Positions 18,150-24,618 of a DNA stretch of 35,826 nt are shown in pieces. This stretch comes from Colwellia_A sp041890515 (lineage in GTDB: Bacteria; Pseudomonadota; Gammaproteobacteria; Enterobacterales; Alteromonadaceae): assembly GCA_041890515.1 (NCBI GenBank), contig JASDWX010000001.1, forward strand, positions 1 through 35,826, given 5' to 3'. The notes under the pieces are model-generated. The model did not search any database, had not been told where the DNA came from, and saw nothing but the letters and a program-made list of their open reading frames with translations. Numbering within the stretch: position 1 is the stretch's first letter; each line of letters opens with the position of its first letter. The translations under genes and the position numbers were made by a program.

Positions 18150-19346
18150 AACAGACCTTTACGTATTAAATTTGAAGTTATCATGTAAATTATAAGACTG
18201 GTGTAATTTTGGGGACCTGATTAAGATCAGATAAATATTAATCAAGGTAGTTCAGTGTTTGATGATTTCACGAAAAATAAGACTCTCCACACTAGACATC
18301 CATAGAGTATATAAATATGTTATATGCTCCACTGCGGAACGACTAACAGTAGCGCTTATTAATTAGTATACTAATGTTTTTTGTTAGGTTATCTTCAATA
18401 TGCTATTAAAATTTTTTATTACCTAGTTATACCAACGTTTGTTAGACATAGATTGACACGTCGACGGTCATATCACTTAAAACTGTTTGATGAAATACTC
18501 AGACTGGTGACAGACCTTAATAAAAAGTCATTAAAATCTTTTCGTTAACATTTCTTTGATTAAGTTTGCGACCTTCCTTTTAATACTATTAACTGTTTTA
18601 AAGAGTCTTAACTGTATTTCATTCTTTTTTTTCATTACTTTACGTATTGAAATAAATTTTAATTGTAGATTGAAATCGTGAATTGCGTTTAATTTATAGC
18701 GGCTATTTTTTAGAGATAACTCCTGAGAAAAATAGTTAAATAACGCGCTAATTCTATAGAACAGTCACTTTTATCAGTGTTATATTGTCATTTCTCATAT
18801 ATCATTTATTAAGCTAAAGTTGATCTTTGTCATAAATATAGTTAGTATAGATATCTTTAGTGTACTAACCATTATATTCTATTTTCGAAAAGAAGGGAGA
18901 AAACTATCCAAATCATTGATGAAAAATCAATAAGCAGTCATACCTTTGCGGGCACCTTTACCTCCATATTTTTAAGCCAGTATCGTTAGCTGCTTTATCC
19001 CACCTAAATTTTTAAGCACATCCCTATTTTTAATGAGATAACTCATCAACGTTTAACACAAAGTTGTTATGGATAATTCGTTTTCGAATGATTAGCCGTG
19101 CCTTTATTTATTCATCAGTTACTCGCTGTCAATCTCGTTTATTTTGCATGTTGGCAATTAACTAACTAAGCGTATTGGCAAGTTATTTTATTTTTCTGTG
19201 GGTGAACTTAACCATTAAGTTACCAACATGGTAAGCATTTAATTCAACATCTTATCGATGATTACTAACATGTGGATTAGCTTTATGTCGCACATGTGAG
19301 TTTTACCCATCAGATTAAATAAAAGAATACAATCTAAGGAATTATA
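18150..19346. other. 1.2-kb gene-free stretch upstream of proB
   Basis: No open frame with a recognisable domain, RNA gene or terminator was found in this AT-rich stretch. It contains the FNR-like palindrome at 18217-18230, a weaker one at 18820-18833 (TTGAT-CTTT-GTCAT), and a repeated heptamer ACATGTG about 20 bases apart near 19269-19295, close to proB. Its length is unusual for this compact window and it may hold a decayed gene or a small RNA. Confidence 0.4.
18217..18230. promoter_or_regulatory. FNR-like palindrome upstream of the EF-hand gene
   Basis: CTGAT-TAAG-ATCAG is a perfect inverted repeat with FNR-type cores TGAT and ATCA. It lies 68-81 bases before the EF-hand start codon on the minus strand, a suitable position for activation at -41.5 with a leader of about 33 bases. 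Confidence 0.45.
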
Positions 19347-20465
19347 GTGAATTTAAAACATTGGCAGAGAATAGTCATTAAAGTTGGCAGCGCTTTGATC
19401 GCACCTTCACAGGCAGGCTGTAGTAGTAAATATTTACGCAGCATTGCAAATTTTATCACACAATGTCGGTTGTCAGGCATACAAGTCGTTTTGGTTTCTT
19501 CAGGATCAATAGCCGCAGGTGCTCATTTATTTAACCGTAATAAGGTGAACAGTGACGAGGAAAATATTGTCATCAAAAAAGCCATGGCAGCAGCAGGGCA
19601 GTCAGAAATGATGGCAACCTGGGATGAGTTATTTGACTTCTCATCCGCACAGTTGTTGTTAACACATGGTGATTTACGTAACAGAGTGCGCTATGAAAGT
19701 ATCAGAGATACTATTGAAACCCTTTTAGATAATGATATTTTACCTATTGTTAACGAAAATGATGCGGTCACAACAGACAAGCTAAAAGTGGGTGACAACG
19801 ACAATCTATCTGCAATGGTTGCAACAGCGTCAAATGCAGACGCCTTAATTATTTGTTCTGATATCGACGGGTTATTTGAGGAAAATCCACACATAAACAA
19901 AGAGGCTAAATTAGTAGCTGATGTTTATCAAATCAATGATGAGATTTATGCAATGGCAGGTGGAGCAACTAGTGACGTTGGTACGGGTGGCATGAAAACT
20001 AAAATTCAAGCAGCAGAAAAAGCAGTATCTCATGGTATCGATACTTATATTGTGAATGGCTTTAAAGAGCAAAGCTTTCAAACTCTGCTCAATGGCAGAA
20101 ATCCTGGTACGCACTTTTTGCCATATAAAGCTCCGATGCTTGATGGTGTGCATTGGATGCGTCATACAACACGTGCTCAAGGTGAGCTTATTGTCAGTGA
20201 TCAATATGAGATTTCACCCAATGAAAAAGCTGATTTATTAGTCGCAGACGATTTAATTAGCGTCAATGGTGATTTTTCTTCAGGAGACACTGTGCTGTTA
20301 AGAAAACACAATGGTGATAAATTGGCCAAAGTTAAAACTAATTACAGTAGCTGTTTACTTAACTTTGTCGCCGATAGCGACAACCAAGATTTTTCTGAAC
20401 AACTAGATAAAACGCAAGCACCCATTATCTCAAAACAGTATATTGCATTAATGGAGTCCTCATGA
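19347..20465 (+). CDS. proB: Glutamate 5-kinase
   Basis: A 372-residue enzyme that phosphorylates glutamate to gamma-glutamyl phosphate, the first step of proline synthesis. The amino-acid-kinase domain has IVIKVGSALI, VVLVSSGSIAAGA, INENDAV-type IVNENDAVTT, KVGDNDNLSAMVA and the GGMKTKIQAAEKAV loop. A C-terminal PUA domain covers roughly residues 280-360. The start is GTG, with AAGGAATTATA just upstream. The stop overlaps the ATG of proA by four bases. In E. coli this enzyme is the point of proline feedback inhibition; osmotic proline accumulation is another possible use here, but nothing in sequence shows it. Confidence 0.96.
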   Translation: MNLKHWQRIVIKVGSALIAPSQAGCSSKYLRSIANFITQCRLSGIQVVLVSSGSIAAGAHLFNRNKVNSDEENIVIKKAMAAAGQSEMMATWDELFDFSSAQLLLTHGDLRNRVRYESIRDTIETLLDNDILPIVNENDAVTTDKLKVGDNDNLSAMVATASNADALIICSDIDGLFEENPHINKEAKLVADVYQINDEIYAMAGGATSDVGTGGMKTKIQAAEKAVSHGIDTYIVNGFKEQSFQTLLNGRNPGTHFLPYKAPMLDGVHWMRHTTRAQGELIVSDQYEISPNEKADLLVADDLISVNGDFSSGDTVLLRKHNGDKLAKVKTNYSSCLLNFVADSDNQDFSEQLDKTQAPIISKQYIALMESS

Positions 20466-21709
20466 ATTTAATAACAAATATCGCTCGTAACGCTGCGCAA
20501 GCAGCAAAGACAATGGCCATTCAAACAGCTGAAACTAAATCGAAATTACTTAATGACATGGCTGAAGCATTGCGTGATCACAAAACACAAATTTTTAAAG
20601 CGAATGCTATTGATATTCATTTTGCAGAAATAAACGGTTTAAGCGATTCTATGATCGATCGTTTGAAATTAAACAATGAGCGAATAGAAGATATGGCTAT
20701 CGGTTTAGAAACCGTTGCTCAACTACCTGATGTTGTCGGCACAATTAAACCTAAAGACGTTATGCCTAATGGTCTTAAAATAAGTAAAATGCGTATACCT
20801 TTAGGCGTTATTTGCATGATCTTTGAAGCGCGTCCTAACGTTACAGCCGATGCCGCTGGTTTATGTATTAAATCAGGAAATGCGGTGATATTAAGAGGTG
20901 GAAAAGAAGCCTTAAATAGCAGTTTAGCTATTGGTAAAGTATTACAAGCAGTATTAGAAAATCACCAGTTACCAAAAGAAATTATTACTATTATTGCAGA
21001 TCCAGATAGAAATCTAATGAAGCAATTACTTACACAAAAAGCATACATTAACTTAGTGATCCCTAGAGGGGGAGAAGGCTTAATAAACTTTGTCAGTGAA
21101 AATAGCCAAATACCCGTAATTCAACACTATAAAGGTGTTTGTCACCTCTTTGTTGATAAAACTGCAGATGTTAATAAAGCACTGGAATTACTCTTAAATG
21201 GTAAAACACAGCGAACGGGGGTATGCAATGCACTAGAAGGTTTGCTTGTTCATAAAGATGTCGCCGAAGTGTTTTTACCTAGAGTGGCCGCACACTTTAA
21301 AGTACAAGGCGTTCGGGTTAATGGTTGCTCCGATAGTGTTCCTTACTTTGAAAGCAGTAAACGATTAGCGTTAGAAGAATTTGGGCAAGAATACTTGAGC
21401 CTAGAAATAGCTATTCGGGTTGTAGATGACTTTAGCCAAGCCGTTGATCACATAGATCAATTTGGTAGTAATCACACTGAAGTGATATGTACTGAAGATA
21501 TTGAAGAAGCAAGGAAATTCCAACAATTGGTTGATGCGTCTGTGGTGATGGTCAATGCCTCTTCTCGATTTTCAGATGGTTCGCAGTTAGGACTTGGTGC
21601 AGAAATAGGTATCGCTACAACAAAATTACATGCATACGGCCCAATGGGCATAGAATCACTCACGACTGAAAAGTATTTAGTGAATGGTGACGGGCAAGTT
21701 AGGAGATAA
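20462..21709 (+). CDS. proA: Gamma-glutamyl phosphate reductase
   Basis: A 415-residue NADPH-dependent reductase that turns gamma-glutamyl phosphate into glutamate semialdehyde, the second step of proline synthesis. It has the aldehyde-dehydrogenase-like fold, with PLGVICMIFEARPNVTADAAG, the glycine-rich GNAVILRGGKEA and the catalytic cysteine in RTGVCNALEGLLVH. The closing motif is GPMGIESLTTEKYLVNGDGQVR. It starts with an ATG that overlaps proB (ATGA), so the pair is translationally coupled. A ProA-ProB complex protects the labile intermediate in known systems. The proC gene that would complete the pathway is present only as a broken stub just downstream. Confidence 0.97.
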   Translation: MNLITNIARNAAQAAKTMAIQTAETKSKLLNDMAEALRDHKTQIFKANAIDIHFAEINGLSDSMIDRLKLNNERIEDMAIGLETVAQLPDVVGTIKPKDVMPNGLKISKMRIPLGVICMIFEARPNVTADAAGLCIKSGNAVILRGGKEALNSSLAIGKVLQAVLENHQLPKEIITIIADPDRNLMKQLLTQKAYINLVIPRGGEGLINFVSENSQIPVIQHYKGVCHLFVDKTADVNKALELLLNGKTQRTGVCNALEGLLVHKDVAEVFLPRVAAHFKVQGVRVNGCSDSVPYFESSKRLALEEFGQEYLSLEIAIRVVDDFSQAVDHIDQFGSNHTEVICTEDIEEARKFQQLVDASVVMVNASSRFSDGSQLGLGAEIGIATTKLHAYGPMGIESLTTEKYLVNGDGQVRR

Positions 21710-21712
21710 AGG

Positions 21713-21861
21713 GTGAGCGTTAACAATACCAAAATAGCCTTTATCGGTGGTGGAATATGGCCCAAGCGATTCTAACCGGTTTATTTGAAGCCAAATATAG
21801 CCCTAAGGGGCTTCTTGTCTGTGCCCCAACAAACAATACTCGTGAATCATATATGGCCTAA
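21713..21861 (+). pseudogene. Truncated, frameshifted start of proC (pyrroline-5-carboxylate reductase)
   Basis: Three bases after the proA stop, a GTG with an AGGAG site reads VSVNNTKIAFIGGG, the N-terminal strand and nucleotide-binding loop of P5C reductase. One base is missing at about 21755-21756. After shifting frame the text continues MAQAILTGLFEAKYSPKGLL and VCAPTNNTRESYMA to a stop at 21859-21861. Restoring the base gives the expected GGGNMAQAIL. Only about 50 of the usual 270 residues remain, so it is inactive even apart from the frameshift. The organism needs another proC elsewhere, or is a proline auxotroph. Confidence 0.75.
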
Positions 21862-22213
21862 TGAAACTGTAAAGGTTTATAGCTTAAAATAAGCAAAACC
21901 TTAGCTACAACAATGACCAGAAAACTAACAATAATAATCAGTAGGTGGCTTGGATTAAAGGGACATTATTATATTCAAAGCCTTAAAGAGAAAATGTCAT
22001 AAAAACAACTTCAGGTGTTAGAGTTATTTGAATAAATAACTGACTTAACTGCAAAGATGTTATTCCAAATATTGATATCTACAAACGTGTCATTGTACTG
22101 ATCTACATCAATGACAGTATTTTTCTATGGAGTAAAAATACACACGGCGGAGATTTTTCGCTACCTGTGACTTCACACCCGTGAAGTTAACGATCAGATA
22201 TTTGGAGAGCAAC
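21862..22213. other. Stretch between proC stub and UrcA-family gene
   Basis: About 350 bases with no intact gene. The first part may be the site of the deletion that removed most of proC. The frame around 21989-22060 gives a short broken reading (KQLQVLELFE) that faintly resembles the start of an IS1595-type transposase; this is too weak to call. Regulatory elements sit near the end: an FNR-like box at 22098-22111 and a 7-bp inverted repeat ACTTCAC/GTGAAGT at 22170-22187. Confidence 0.35.
22098..22111. promoter_or_regulatory. FNR/Anr-like box upstream of the UrcA gene
   Basis: CTGAT-CTAC-ATCAA differs from the FNR consensus TTGAT-N4-ATCAA in a single base. It ends 102 bases before the ATG, compatible with activation of a promoter with a leader of roughly 65 bases. 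Confidence 0.45.
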
Positions 22214-22624
22214 ATGAAAGACACTATTCTATCAAACTTCACTATTTACCGTGCACTCGCCGTTACTGCGGTTTTATGTGGAGCCAATTTGGCTGTTGCA
22301 AAAGAAGTCACTGAAAAAATAATTATCCGGGCACCTTATAAGGGAATTGAAATTAAGAGATCAAATGTTGCACACCCTGGGCTCAAGACTGAAATAATAG
22401 AACTCAAGCGATTTGTGAATATTGACGATCTTGACCTTACCAAGCACACAGATGTAATCGAACTTAATCAACGTATTCATAACCTCGCAAAAGAATCATG
22501 CAAAAAACTCTCAGAAATGTACCCATTTAATCCTTCTAATCTATCAGAAATGCATCGTTGTAAAAGAAAAGCGATTGCAAGTACAAAAAAACAGACTGAA
22601 CGGGCTTTTGCAGCGGCTCATTAA
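22214..22624 (+). CDS. UrcA-family periplasmic protein
   Basis: A 136-residue protein of unknown function that fits the UrcA family: a signal peptide (around YRALAVTAVLCGANLAVAK), then a small domain with a central DLDLTKHTDVIELNQRIHNLA and paired cysteines in AKESCKKL and HRCKRKAIA, which are the family's conserved features and may form a disulfide. The ATG at 22214 is preferred over the in-frame TTG/ATG-like start 33 bases upstream because GGAGAG lies 5-10 bases before it and because it places the signal peptide at the N terminus. It stands alone. UrcA proteins have no established biochemical role. Confidence 0.75.
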   Translation: MKDTILSNFTIYRALAVTAVLCGANLAVAKEVTEKIIIRAPYKGIEIKRSNVAHPGLKTEIIELKRFVNIDDLDLTKHTDVIELNQRIHNLAKESCKKLSEMYPFNPSNLSEMHRCKRKAIASTKKQTERAFAAAH

Positions 22625-22698
22625 GGAAAAAGAACTCCAATAACTGATTTCGTTATAATTGACAGGTTATGGTTTATAGTCAAGCACATGTAAAATAA

Positions 22699-22876
22699 AA
22701 GTACTCTCTATATTTAATCTTGTTATTTTTACTGTCTTTTATTTTTCATAAAACAGCACAGGCACTCGATAGTAAATTCGCTAATCAGGCAAAGCTCATC
22801 AATTGCAGTTGATGTTAATGATATAAGTGAGCAGTTAAGTAGTCGTGTAAGTCATGAGACCCAATTAGCTTGTTAA
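22699..22876 (+). pseudogene. Possible decayed small secreted protein
   Basis: From 22699 a frame without a clear start reads KYSLYLILLFLLSFIFHK followed by TAQALDSKFANQAK, which looks like a signal peptide with an Ala-x-Ala cleavage site, then stops. In a shifted frame it continues SIAVDVNDISEQLSSRVSHE and ends QLAC at 22874-22876. This suggests a small secreted protein broken by a frameshift at about 22795-22802 and by loss of its start codon. No family is recognised. Confidence 0.35.
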
Positions 22877-22975
22877 TTCCAAAGAGACGTTCACATAATA
22901 TGACAGTAACATGCATCAGCAAGTACTAACTATAGTCGGTAATTGCTCAGAGGTTTTGATTTTAAAGGCGAAGAA

Positions 22976-23033
22976 TGGGGTGGCTAAAGGGACTTGAACC
23001 CTCGACAACCGGAATCACAATCCGGGGCTTTAG
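22976..23033 (-). tRNA. Partial tRNA-His (GTG), 3' portion only
   Basis: On the minus strand the sequence reads, from the right, the anticodon arm CCGGA-TTGTGAT-TCCGG (anticodon GTG, His), a variable loop, a T arm with GAGGG/TTCAAGT/CCCTT, the 3' acceptor strand GCCACC and a terminal CCCA. The D arm is cut off after a few bases and the 5' acceptor strand is missing, since the text right of 23033 no longer matches a tRNA. It therefore cannot make a functional tRNA. Such a 3' fragment is the usual remnant left at the far end of an element that integrated into a tRNA gene. Confidence 0.75.
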
Positions 23034-23288
23034 TTAATCAAAAGTGATACACAATTACAGTATAATATATATTTTCTAAGTATTGCTATCTATTACTTCG
23101 AGCATTTACTTCTTCCTAGTCAACCTTCTTGACGTTTGCCATATTGATTTATAATTCACTAGTCATTAAAAAGTATCACCACTTTTCTTTTTAATATTAA
23201 CAGAGCGAATTCTGAACAGTGCTTACTCAGTTTCTGTTTAATATTGGTCAATATATACAACGATTAGCTATACTTTAGATAGCAGTGG

Positions 23289-23311
23289 CACTACAAGTGA
23301 TACTTGTAGTG
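23289..23311. promoter_or_regulatory. Perfect 10-bp inverted repeat, possible enhancer site
   Basis: CACTACAAGT and ACTTGTAGTG are exact reverse complements separated by GAT. The site is centred about 140 bases before the sigma-54-type promoter of the PEP-CTERM gene, the distance range used by enhancer-binding activators. It could also act as a hairpin in RNA, but no gene ends beside it. Confidence 0.45.
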
Positions 23312-23437
23312 TGAGTTGGTAACAGTACATTTTAATCGCTTCTCTGTACTGTCAGGTTTTTTAACAGTGTTGCTAAGAAAAAGGTATTCATAAGTTTTTA
23401 TTTTTTTAAGATATTGTTTTATAGTCGTTATTTGTTT

Positions 23438-23453
23438 TGGCTTGTTTTTTGCA
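23438..23453 (+). promoter_or_regulatory. Sigma-54-type promoter of the PEP-CTERM gene
   Basis: TGGCTTGTTTTTTGCA fits the -24/-12 pattern TGGCAC-N5-TTGCW: the essential GG and GC are present with exactly 10 bases between them. The start of transcription would be near 23464, about 100 bases before the ATG. RpoN with the PrsK/PrsR system is known to drive PEP-CTERM genes in other bacteria, so the match has biological sense. Confidence 0.55.
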
Positions 23454-23562
23454 TTATCTGGTTTAGTAAAATAGTTGAGTATGTTAACTTTATAAAATTA
23501 AGTTTTTGTGCACTTCACAATTGAAACGTAGTATCTCCATTTCGGGGATGTAAAGGAATAAT

Positions 23563-24180
23563 ATGAGCACTAAATTAGTAAATACAATATTAGCCATTTT
23601 TGTTTTGGTATCTAGCTGTCTGGCAAATAATGCAAATGCCGGTTTAATTTTGGGAACGATCTATACTGATTTCGAAGATGTGCAGTGGGAATACATTGCT
23701 TCTTATAATATCAGCGATGGCCCTATTTGGAATGATGCGAATAAGGATGGTTTTTTTGGTGATAATGCTGTCCCTGTTAATGGTTTGGAAGCCGCAGCGG
23801 GTATTTGGGGCTTAGATGTAAGCGAGATTGCTCTATCTGCTTATGGTCTAGCGGTTGATGAAGATGGTGTATATGTAGAGGATGCTGATCTTTCTAAAAC
23901 TGCAGTAGTTGCTGGTGCTAGGATTGTGAATCATGATGCGTGGTATATGGAATATAATAGTTTTATGACATTAGATGATGAAGGTATCGATGCCGATCCC
24001 GATGATAATAATGAGTATTCTATAGGAGATAAGTCAGCTTATATACGGGATGAAATCCGCAGCAATGAAACTAGAATAACTTACGTATTTAAAGCGGTTA
24101 CAGTACCAGAACCATCAACACTCGCAATTTTTTCATTGGCTTTATTTGGCTTAGGTGCACGTCGTTTAAAAAAGCAGTGA
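23563..24180 (+). CDS. PEP-CTERM sorted surface protein
   Basis: A 205-residue exported protein. A signal peptide covers about residues 1-26 (LAIFVLVSSCLANNANA). The mature part is acidic, rich in Asp and Gly, with no recognised domain. The C terminus is a textbook PEP-CTERM sorting signal: VPEPSTLAIFSLALFGLGAR followed by RLKKQ, that is, the PEP motif, a hydrophobic helix and a basic tail. An exosortase (EpsH/XrtA type) should cut it and attach or release the protein at the surface, usually together with exopolysaccharide; none is encoded here. The ATG has AAGGA 7 bases upstream. It is followed by its own strong terminator, so it is a single-gene unit next to the Lap operon. Confidence 0.9.
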   Translation: MSTKLVNTILAIFVLVSSCLANNANAGLILGTIYTDFEDVQWEYIASYNISDGPIWNDANKDGFFGDNAVPVNGLEAAAGIWGLDVSEIALSAYGLAVDEDGVYVEDADLSKTAVVAGARIVNHDAWYMEYNSFMTLDDEGIDADPDDNNEYSIGDKSAYIRDEIRSNETRITYVFKAVTVPEPSTLAIFSLALFGLGARRLKKQ

Positions 24181-24207
24181 TTTTACGTCATATGATGACT
24201 GATTTTT

Positions 24208-24238
24208 AAATGGCGATATGATAAATATCGCCATTTTT
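24208..24238 (+). terminator. Rho-independent terminator after the PEP-CTERM gene
   Basis: Arms AAATGGCGATAT and ATATCGCCATTT are perfect reverse complements with a 5-base loop, and a T-run ends at 24238. It lies 28 bases past the stop codon. Confidence 0.9.
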
Positions 24239-24240
24239 AT

Positions 24241-24618
24241 AATATGAATACAAACTTATCAAAAGTAGTTTCGATGCGAACAGCATAAGTATGAATAATG
24301 AGATGTAGTTTAAAATTGTTTAAACGCTATTTTATTATTTTAAAGAAGACATTATATTCTAACCTATCGTTATTTTCTATTAACGGTGAATGGGCTGAAT
24401 AGCCAGTAAGTAGGATGTATTAGGGAAGTCGGCGATATACTGATATAGTCTTTAGCCTGTAAATTTATCAACCAATAAAATTAATGATAATTATCATTAC
24501 TACGTAAGTTACCGTTTATTAAGTAAATTAAGAGTATGCTTTTAGTTATGTATCCGTTTTTATATGCGGTTGTATGGTCTATAGTTGGTAACAAAATAAA
24601 TTAAGAGGAATGTAGTCC
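24241..24618. other. Promoter region of the Lap operon
   Basis: About 380 bases without a gene between the PEP-CTERM terminator and the adhesin start. The Fur-like palindrome at 24482-24499 is the only clear element. No confident -35/-10 pair was identified. A GAGGAA ribosome-binding site lies at 24605-24610. Confidence 0.5.
24482..24499. promoter_or_regulatory. Fur-box-like palindrome
   Basis: TAATGATAATTATCATTA is a perfect 18-bp palindrome and resembles the Fur consensus, which is built from GATAAT and ATTATC hexamers around a centre. It lies 120-137 bases before the adhesin ATG and would place iron control over the Lap operon. The distance is larger than typical, so the promoter must lie close to the box with a leader of about 100 bases. 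Confidence 0.6.

Larger units (their letters stand above)
23034..23562. other. Stretch upstream of the PEP-CTERM gene, with regulatory repeats
   Basis: About 530 bases without a gene, starting at the putative island boundary. It holds, in order, the palindrome at 23289-23311, an inverted pair ACAGTAC (23322-23328) and GTACTGT (23346-23352) followed by a run of six T, the sigma-54-type promoter at 23438-23453, and a leader with the small hairpin ATCTCC/GGGGAT just before the AAGGA ribosome-binding site. Confidence 0.5.

Noticed and set aside
21472..21765. 97-codon minus-strand frame over the proA end
   Set aside because: Antisense shadow of proA with no independent motif.
21989..22060. Short reading reminiscent of an IS1595-type transposase start
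   Set aside because: Only about ten residues with in-frame stops; too weak to call an element.
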